Source: Bacillota bacterium
Lineage (GTDB): Bacteria; Bacillota_A; Clostridia; DSM-8532
Reading direction: 5' to 3'
Assembly: GCA_023424865.1 (NCBI GenBank)
Contig: JAFADM010000223.1
Location: forward strand, 1-10,612
DNA: 10,612 nucleotides
A program made the position numbers and the translations under genes. Under the pieces are notes generated by a model, which searched no databases, was not told the DNA's origin, and saw only the letters and a program-made list of their open reading frames with translations. This document shows, piece by piece, positions 5,893 to 10,612 of this stretch (position 1 is the first letter of the stretch; each line of letters begins with the position of its first letter).

Positions 5893-6144
5893 TTAATCCG
5901 TTATAACCTCGCCATGCAGGCATACCCGTCCGGCATCCGGACATTTGGCATCGAAGCACTTTTCTCTTGATTCACCATAGTCTAAATCCCCTCCGTTCAG
6001 TAGTGTATAAACAGAAGGATAGATTACATTCCAAAGCTCGTGGCACAGTGGTGGACAAATATCCTCAATGATGTGTGTATCACCAGTTTTGTGATAACCA
6101 CATCTGCATTTTGCATTTGTAACAGTTAATTTGACCTTTCTCAT
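5893..6144 (-). CDS. TIGR04076 family protein, short cysteine-rich form
   Basis: An 83-residue protein of the same TIGR04076 type, opening M-R-K-V-K-L-T-V. It has seven cysteines: the pair C13-x-C15, then C30 and C34 in I-C-P-P-L-C-H-E-L-W, C63, C68 and C75. The L-N-G-G-D-L-D-Y-G segment (49-57) and C-P-D-A-G-R-V (68-74) are typical of this subgroup as I recall it. The cysteine pattern suggests metal or cluster binding, though no function is established. ATG 6144 was chosen because GAGG ends seven bases upstream; the in-frame TTG at 6150 would overlap that site too closely. An extended -10 at 6210-6218 may drive it. Unlike the paralogue at 4485-4793, no LexA site is seen. Confidence 0.82.
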   Translation of the reverse strand: MRKVKLTVTNAKCRCGYHKTGDTHIIEDICPPLCHELWNVIYPSVYTLLNGGDLDYGESREKCFDAKCPDAGRVCLHGEVITD

Positions 6145-6209
6145 CTGCAAGCCTCACACGACATACTTCCAAAGATTTATTTACATTACCATACTAAGGC
6201 CTTCCTTCA

Positions 6210-6218
6210 ATTTTAGCA
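6210..6218 (-). promoter_or_regulatory. Extended -10 promoter candidate for the short TIGR04076 gene
   Basis: On the minus strand TGCTAAAAT (6210-6218) fits an extended -10 (TG-n-TATAAT with one mismatch). The sequence 17 bp further upstream is TTTATT, a poor -35, as is common with extended -10 promoters. The leader to ATG 6144 would be about 60 bases. This is tentative. Confidence 0.3.
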
Positions 6219-6373
6219 AGCGCATTTACTCAAATAAAAAATAACGAAAGAATGATAAATGAAAAGCGGGTACAAGATATAAATAAATGCTAATGATAGT
6301 CAAAAGCGGCTTTTCAGGGCAGATTAAAGCATCAGATTATGATTGCAACGCAATGAATTAAGGAGATTGAAGA

Positions 6374-6689
6374 ATGCCGATCTATCGAGATGTTATGTAT
6401 ATACATTTAGACACCAGACAGACTGGCCAAATTAATAAAAATAAACGTGGACCCACTAAGCCCCAAAATAAGTAATGAGCTTTTTAAATTATTTGATAAT
6501 GGCGTGGTGCTCAATTTTAGAAAAACGCACAAAAATTTACCTGGTATCTCAATTCATACAATAGGAAAGCATTATGATATGGATGACATAATTAATCATT
6601 TAGAAAAATACATTCATTCATCCGTCAACCACTTAATGCTGCAATACGATACTAACTCATGGCAATTAGTCGACTCTGTTTCCGAGTAA
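6374..6689 (+). pseudogene. Hypothetical gene apparently split by a one-base frameshift
   Basis: A strong AAGGAG (6360-6365) lies eight bases before ATG 6374, which opens a frame starting M-P-I-Y-R-D-V-M-Y-I-H-L and stopping at 6475 after 33 codons. A second frame, +1 relative to it and open from 6411, continues to TAA 6687-6689 with protein-like content (K-I-S-N-E-L-F-K-L-F, then N-F-R-K-T-H and I-I-N-H-L-E-K-Y-I-H). It has no good start of its own (GTG 6447, no ribosome site). Removing one A from the run at 6437-6441 joins the two into a smooth 104-residue protein. I do not recognise the family. It may be a decayed gene, a sequencing error, or two overlapping small genes. A strong terminator follows 18 bases after the stop. 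Confidence 0.5.
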
Positions 6690-6706
6690 AACATCAGCTT
6701 CTGTAG

Positions 6707-6748
6707 AAAACCGGGAAAGCGGGAGCATCCTCCAGCTTTCCCGGTTTT
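6707..6748. terminator. Bidirectional rho-independent terminator
   Basis: The 14-base arm AAAACCGGGAAAGC (6707-6720) is inverted exactly at 6735-6748. The 14-base loop can itself pair GGAG with CTCC. The A-run on one side and T-run on the other give a U-tract in both directions. It separates the plus-strand hypothetical gene (ends 6689) from the converging fusion gene (ends 6753) and serves both. Confidence 0.9.
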
Positions 6749-6752
6749 AATA

Positions 6753-8690
6753 TCAGATCCGGTTCATCATGCCCACACAGTCATAAAACGCAACCTTTTT
6801 AATCCATTCCCTGTTCTTCTTGAATACCGTATGTGCAAGGGTGACCACCACAAAATCACATTGCTTCAGAGTCTGTTCCAGAGACAGGTTGGGAATGCCT
6901 TCTATTTCATTTCGCTCCATATGAGGCTCACAGCCCACTACTTTATAGCCCCGATCTCTTAGGATATGGCACAGCTCTATGGATGGGCTCTCCCGCAGGT
7001 CATCCACATCCGTTTTATAGGCCAGCCCTAATACGCCTATGACCTTTTCCCTGTCTCCCTCAATTTCCCTCTCCACCTTGTCCGCTACCCAGCGAGGCTT
7101 GCCATCGTTTCGCATGCGGGCGGTGTAGATGAGCTGAGCCTCTTCCTCAAACCGCTCATGAATAAACCAGGGGTCTACGGCAATACAGTGCCCGCCAACG
7201 CCTACCCCAGGGTTCATGATGTTTACCCGGGGATGACAGTTGGCCAGAGCAATCAATTCAAAAGCATTAATATCCAGTCTATCGGCAATGACGGACAGTT
7301 CATTTGCCAGAGCAATGTTCACATCCCGGTAGGTGTTTTCAAAAAGCTTGCACATCTCGGCGGTTACAACATCGGTAAGCCGAACCTTTCCCTCCACCAG
7401 CACTCTTTCATAGAGGGCTCTGGCCAACCCTGCAGCCTCGGGTGTGGATGCACCTATTATTCGGTCATTGTTCCGGAGTTCCTCCAGCATACGGCCAGGA
7501 ATGACCCGTTCAGGGCAGTGAACCGTATGAAATGTCTCCGTAGAAAGTCCGCTTGTTTCAGCCAAAATCAGAGACAGCTCCTGTGTGGTACGCGGGGGTA
7601 CAGTGGATTCCAGAATAACCAGATTATCCGGTACCAATACTCTGCCCACCATTTCTCCCGCTTGTCTGACATATTTAAGCTCTGCCCGGCGTTTGCCGTG
7701 CTCTCCGCTAATAAATGGCGTAGGTACACAGATGTAAAAAGCATCCGCCGGTTGCAGCACATCCCCAAAGGTGAGGCGTCCGCTTCCGATAGCTTTCTCC
7801 AATGCCTCCTGCAATCCGGGTTCTACGATATGCACCCTTCCCTGCCGCAGCGTTCTCAGTACATTGGGGTTGGTATCAAAGCCCTGCACCGTAAAACCTG
7901 CCAATGCAAAGGTCACCGCAGTGGAAAGTCCGATATAACCCAAGCCGAGGACTGACAGCGTACGAATTCCGTTCGCCCGGCCGGTTTTCTCCACAACTTT
8001 TCGAAAGCTTTCTACTATCTCTGCTGCTGAGCCTTTGCCCGGCCATTCTCCAAGATTCCCCTCTGCTGCCAGTCCGCCATCCGCCAGAATCCTATAGTAG
8101 CCGCCTGCCAGTTCAGTATTATCACGGACTCGGATAAGAGGAAGTTCATTCCCCCGTTCCCGCTCCAACTGTACCCGCAGCGCTTTAATACCTTCAAGAA
8201 GTTCATTGGCATGAGGTAAAAGCGCCACGCCAAATTCTATAATATAAGGATCTTCTTTTTCAGTTTTCATCTCCAGCTTCCTTTCTACAGACCCGTGCAG
8301 ATATGGATGCTCACGCAGCAGCCGGCGTACACCGAACCCTGCGCTCCCCTCTTCTTCACTAATGTTATACAGGGTTCCAATCACGCTCTGAAGTGAAATT
8401 AAAGCATCAATATCTTTTTTTAGAGCCTTGAGTCGGTCAGCGAGGACGCCACGGGCAATGAGACGATCATCGGTCTTAAGAATACGGTTTGCCTCTGTTA
8501 CTGTAAAACCCAGATTTTTAAGCATCAGAATCTGCTCCAGCCGCATTAGCTGAGCCTCACCATAGTAGCGGTAGTTGGAGTTTTCCTGTCGTATGCTGTC
8601 CAGCACACCAATTTCCTCATAGTACCGCAGCGTCCTTCTGGAGATACCGTATCTGTGGGCCGTTTCACCAATACCGATCACCTTTTCCAT
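6753..8690 (-). CDS. Three-part fusion: MerR regulator, FlhA-like segment, WecC-type UDP-N-acetylmannosamine dehydrogenase
   Basis: One 645-residue protein. Residues 4-110 are a MerR winged helix and coiled coil: the I-S-R-R-T-L-R-Y-Y-E-E-I-G-V-L signature (16-30), N-Y-R-Y-Y (39-43) and a dimerising helix near 85-110. Residues 147-205 follow the start of the FlhA/InvA cytoplasmic domain: E-F-G-V-A-L-L-P, L-L-E-G-I-K-A-L-R, then I-R-V-R-D-N and Y-R-I-L. Residues 243-645 are a complete nucleotide-sugar dehydrogenase closest to WecC: Rossmann G249-L-G-Y-I-G254, V-P-T-P-F (322-326), catalytic K448, N452 and C502 in G-G-H-C-I-A-V-D-P-W-F, and the C-terminal UDP-binding domain (L-A-Y-K-T-D-V-D-D-L-R-E-S-P). 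WecC oxidises UDP-ManNAc to the uronic acid with two NAD+. ATG 8690 has AGGGAGA six bases upstream; GTG 8714 is less likely. No partner epimerase is in view. It is richer in G+C than genes to its left. Confidence 0.88.
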   Translation of the reverse strand: MEKVIGIGETAHRYGISRRTLRYYEEIGVLDSIRQENSNYRYYGEAQLMRLEQILMLKNLGFTVTEANRILKTDDRLIARGVLADRLKALKKDIDALISLQSVIGTLYNISEEEGSAGFGVRRLLREHPYLHGSVERKLEMKTEKEDPYIIEFGVALLPHANELLEGIKALRVQLERERGNELPLIRVRDNTELAGGYYRILADGGLAAEGNLGEWPGKGSAAEIVESFRKVVEKTGRANGIRTLSVLGLGYIGLSTAVTFALAGFTVQGFDTNPNVLRTLRQGRVHIVEPGLQEALEKAIGSGRLTFGDVLQPADAFYICVPTPFISGEHGKRRAELKYVRQAGEMVGRVLVPDNLVILESTVPPRTTQELSLILAETSGLSTETFHTVHCPERVIPGRMLEELRNNDRIIGASTPEAAGLARALYERVLVEGKVRLTDVVTAEMCKLFENTYRDVNIALANELSVIADRLDINAFELIALANCHPRVNIMNPGVGVGGHCIAVDPWFIHERFEEEAQLIYTARMRNDGKPRWVADKVEREIEGDREKVIGVLGLAYKTDVDDLRESPSIELCHILRDRGYKVVGCEPHMERNEIEGIPNLSLEQTLKQCDFVVVTLAHTVFKKNREWIKKVAFYDCVGMMNRI

Positions 8691-8733
8691 CCTCATTCTC
8701 CCTGTTAACCTCACTATACCTCTTCGTCTATTT

Positions 8734-8747
8734 AGGAAGCGCTTCCT
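8734..8747. promoter_or_regulatory. 14-bp perfect palindrome at the transcript start, LacI/cre-like operator candidate
   Basis: AGGAAGCGCTTCCT (8734-8747) is fully symmetrical with the central A-A-G-C-G-C-T-T typical of LacI/GalR-family operators and close to, but not matching, the outer bases of CcpA cre sites. It lies just downstream of the -10 (8756-8761), about where RNA synthesis would begin, which is a repressor position. Confidence 0.5.
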
Positions 8748-8755
8748 TATTTTCG

Positions 8756-8786
8756 ATTATAAACATTACCGCGGCGTGAGTGTCAA
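8756..8786 (-). promoter_or_regulatory. MerR-type promoter of the fusion gene, 19-bp spacer
   Basis: The minus strand has a perfect -35 TTGACA (8781-8786) and a perfect -10 TATAAT (8756-8761) separated by 19 bp. The spacer has CCGCGG at its centre and an imperfect outer dyad (ACA and TGT ends). Such overlong spacers are characteristic of MerR-controlled promoters, and the gene product begins with a MerR domain, so autoregulation is likely. A further inverted repeat, GTCAAT (8782-8787) and ATTGAC (8798-8803), overlaps the -35. Confidence 0.68.
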
Positions 8787-8825
8787 TAACGAGTTTGATT
8801 GACGAACACTAGTATTTTGACAAAG

Positions 8826-9207
8826 TTATAATTTGGGATATAGCCATTTTAATTTAATCCGTGCGTCCGCTGTTTTAAATTGCCAGTCTACGGATTGGAT
8901 GCTGCTGTTGCGCTTTGCTTTTTTTTGCATCCGGATAAACATTATCAAGCAGCTCCTGAATCCGTAATGCCCAATCCTGTTTGGTTCTGCATCTTGATAC
9001 GTGAACATGCCTCGTCCCTTTAGGAGGCTCAGCAAACATAAAGATGCTGCATGTGCCTTCTCTGGTATATTCATAATCTTGCTTTGCTGGCCGCCCCGGT
9101 TTCATGGGTATAGACTCTCTCTGCTTTCTCCGAGAAGCTGGTGCGATAATCCGAGCTTCGATATCACCTGTCGCTATAGGAGGGTTAGTTGCCTTTGTCC
9201 GTTTCAA
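8826..9207 (-). mobile_element. IS630-family transposase remnant, internally deleted and frameshifted
   Basis: Three pieces of an IS630-type DDE transposase are readable in order on the minus strand. The first, near 9207-9140, contains N-P-P-I-A-T-G-D-I-E-A-R-I-I-A, part of the N-terminal helix-turn-helix region. The second, about 9110-8930, reads P-M-K-P-G-R-P-A-K-Q-D-Y-E-Y-T-R-E-G-T, F-M-F-A-E-P and R-T-K-Q-D-W-A-L, the core after the first catalytic aspartate. The third, in another frame at 8909-8826, reads D-W-Q-F-K-T-A-D-A-R-I-K-L-K and ends Y-P-K-L-stop, the usual C-terminus. The stretches that should carry M-D-E and D-N-L-N-T-H are missing, so at least two deletions have removed catalytic residues and it cannot transpose. 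The left piece abuts the ABC transporter stop codon within a few bases. No terminal inverted repeats were identified. Confidence 0.82.
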
Positions 9208-9211
9208 ACTA

Positions 9212-10612
9212 CTAGGACAATAGCGCCCATCTACTTACCTTTTGCGCTTTTTCCCACATGGAAGCATAGATGCCGCCTGCCTCCATCAGACTTTTATGAG
9301 TGCCTGTCTCAGCAATTTGCCCATCTGTATTCAGTACAAGGATCTGATTGGCGCTTTGGATGGTGGACAGCTTATGGGCAATGATGAACACGGTTTTACT
9401 CTGAACCAGAGTATCAATTGCTTCCTGAATGAGCATCTCATTTTCGGGATCAATGTTTGCCGTCACCTCGTCAAGCAAAACAATCGGGGCATCCTTCAAA
9501 AGCGCACGGGCAATCGATACCCGCTGCCGCTCCCCGCCGGACAGGGTGGAGCCTCCTTCACCTACGACCGTATCATAGCCTTGCGGCAAAGCGGAGATAA
9601 AGTCATGGCATCGGGCCTTATTTGCTGCTTCTATCACTTGCTCTCTGCTTGCGTTCGGCTTTCCAAAACGGATGTTGTTATAAATCGTATCGTGGAACAG
9701 ATAGGCTTTCTGGAAAACCACACTGATGTTTTCCATAATGCCGGAGCAGGTCATTTGGCGAATATCTGCACCTCCAATTGAAATCGTGCCGCTATTCACA
9801 TCCCAAAACCGGGCAATCAAGCTGAGAATGGTGCTTTTCCCGCTTCCCGACGCACCGACAATTCCCGTCATGGTGTGCTCCGGCGCTGAAAAACTAATGT
9901 CACGCAGAACAGGTTGACTGTCATAGGAAAAGCTGACATTATCAAACCGTACATTGTAAGCGGATATTTGTCTATTCTGGCTCTCACTGTCCAAAACAGG
10001 CGCTTCCATCAGTTTCTCCGTACGGTCAAGGCAGACATTCATCAAACGGATGATACCGGAAATCATACCCAGCAATTCCAATGGTGCGTAAAATACAAAA
10101 ATCATAATGATAATAAACAGAGCGCTGGACAGTGTGATAGCCATGCCTGCAAGAAGATACGCCGCAAGCATCAGAATGACGGCTGTACAAATATGCAGGC
10201 AGGCCAAATAAAGGGTCGCCCAGGGCAGGCTTTTCATTTCAAAGTCATAGGATGCTTTTTCCAAGTGTGAGAGATTTTCTTTCAGCCTTTCTTCCTGTTT
10301 CCCTGCCATGCCAAAAGCCTTGATGACGAAAAGACCTTGCAGATATTCCAGCATAATGCCGGAGGTTCTTGCATGGGCCTCCTGCCGCTCGGGTGCATGC
10401 TTTTTCATTATTTTCCGTATATGTCTGTCGATCAGCCATACGATTGGATAGGCGATGCAGGAACACAGCGCAATTCTCCAGTCAAGCCAGAACAGAAAGA
10501 AAAGCATCATAACCGCGCTGGCGGATGCTCCGATTACCTTCGAGAGAAAGGCCATCGCATAGCCTTCCACAAAAACCAAATCATTGCCTGCCATGGAGGA
10601 TATGTCACCGGC
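9212..10612 (-). CDS. ABC exporter, fused membrane and ATPase domains, N-terminus beyond window
   Basis: The frame runs through the right edge (reading A-G-D-I-S-S-M before the first internal Met), so 466 residues are visible and roughly the first 110, with the first two membrane helices, are missing. The visible part has four hydrophobic helices (for example about codons 10540-10440 and 10220-10060) and then a complete ATPase: Walker [10 protein letters not shown] (9830-9856), Q-loop V-F-Q-K, signature L-S-G-G-E (9530-9544), Walker B I-V-L-L-D-E (9467-9484) and H-loop A-H-K-L-S. All catalytic residues are intact. This is a type IV exporter half-transporter. Such proteins often pair with a second half encoded upstream, which would lie to the right. 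The substrate (drug, lipid, peptide or siderophore) cannot be told. The last residues, V-S-R-W-A-L-L-S, end right at the IS630 remnant and may have been altered by it. Confidence 0.9.
   Translation of the reverse strand, partial: AGDISSMAGNDLVFVEGYAMAFLSKVIGASASAVMMLFFLFWLDWRIALCSCIAYPIVWLIDRHIRKIMKKHAPERQEAHARTSGIMLEYLQGLFVIKAFGMAGKQEERLKENLSHLEKASYDFEMKSLPWATLYLACLHICTAVILMLAAYLLAGMAITLSSALFIIIMIFVFYAPLELLGMISGIIRLMNVCLDRTEKLMEAPVLDSESQNRQISAYNVRFDNVSFSYDSQPVLRDISFSAPEHTMTGIVGASGSGKSTILSLIARFWDVNSGTISIGGADIRQMTCSGIMENISVVFQKAYLFHDTIYNNIRFGKPNASREQVIEAANKARCHDFISALPQGYDTVVGEGGSTLSGGERQRVSIARALLKDAPIVLLDEVTANIDPENEMLIQEAIDTLVQSKTVFIIAHKLSTIQSANQILVLNTDGQIAETGTHKSLMEAGGIYASMWEKAQKVSRWALLS

Noticed and set aside
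7158..7955. Plus-strand open frame of 265 codons inside the dehydrogenase part of the fusion gene
   Set aside because: It is exactly antisense to well-conserved catalytic sequence, has no ribosome site and no recognisable domain.
8803..8816. LexA-like CGAACACTAGTATT upstream of the fusion gene promoter
   Set aside because: Three defined positions fail, and it lies upstream of the -35 rather than over the promoter.
9242..9781. Plus-strand open frame of 179 codons opposite the ABC transporter
   Set aside because: It is the complement of the Walker and signature motifs of a convincing minus-strand gene; a shadow.

Overview
The window looks like an accessory stretch of a Firmicutes (Bacillota) chromosome, probably Clostridia- or Paenibacillus-like. 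The support is indirect: strong AGGAGG-type ribosome binding sites with occasional TTG starts, consensus sigma-A promoters, a Gram-positive LexA box (GAAC-N4-GTTC), AT-rich spacers, and protein families common in that phylum. No rRNA, tRNA, CRISPR array or intact transposon is visible.

Nearly every convincing gene lies on the minus strand, so transcription mostly runs from high to low coordinates. From left to right: the first 17 codons of a MerR-type regulator, cut by the window edge, with a 19-bp-spacer promoter (1-105); a two-gene unit of an AlkZ-related protein (TTG start at 1323) and a pyridoxamine-phosphate-oxidase-like flavoprotein (172-1323), preceded by a perfect palindrome and a tandem 18-bp repeat; one continuous frame joining a GNAT acetyltransferase to a beta-lactamase-type serine hydrolase, with a good internal start for the second half (1510-2991); a short plus-strand remnant, possibly of a TetR regulator (3157-3468); an alpha/beta hydrolase (3564-4406); a TIGR04076 protein whose promoter contains a perfect LexA box (4485-4887); a small membrane protein on plus (5079-5279); a second GNAT protein (5291-5737); a second, cysteine-rich TIGR04076 protein (5893-6144); and a plus-strand hypothetical gene apparently split by a one-base frameshift (6374-6689). 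A strong bidirectional terminator (6707-6748) closes this part.

The right third is visibly richer in G+C. It holds the most unusual object: a single 645-codon gene (6753-8690) that joins a MerR DNA-binding domain, a segment strikingly like the start of the FlhA/InvA cytoplasmic domain, and a complete WecC-type UDP-N-acetylmannosamine dehydrogenase. Its promoter has consensus -35 and -10 boxes 19 bp apart, the geometry of MerR-activated promoters, and a LacI/cre-like perfect palindrome sits on the predicted transcript start. Beyond it are an internally deleted IS630-family transposase remnant (8826-9207) and, directly abutting it, the C-terminal four fifths of an ABC exporter that continues past the right edge.

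The genes do not form one evident pathway. The common theme is small stress, modification or detoxification functions under individual regulation: two MerR-type promoters, one SOS box, and two palindromic operator candidates. The functional predictions rest on motif recognition by eye; no database search was possible.
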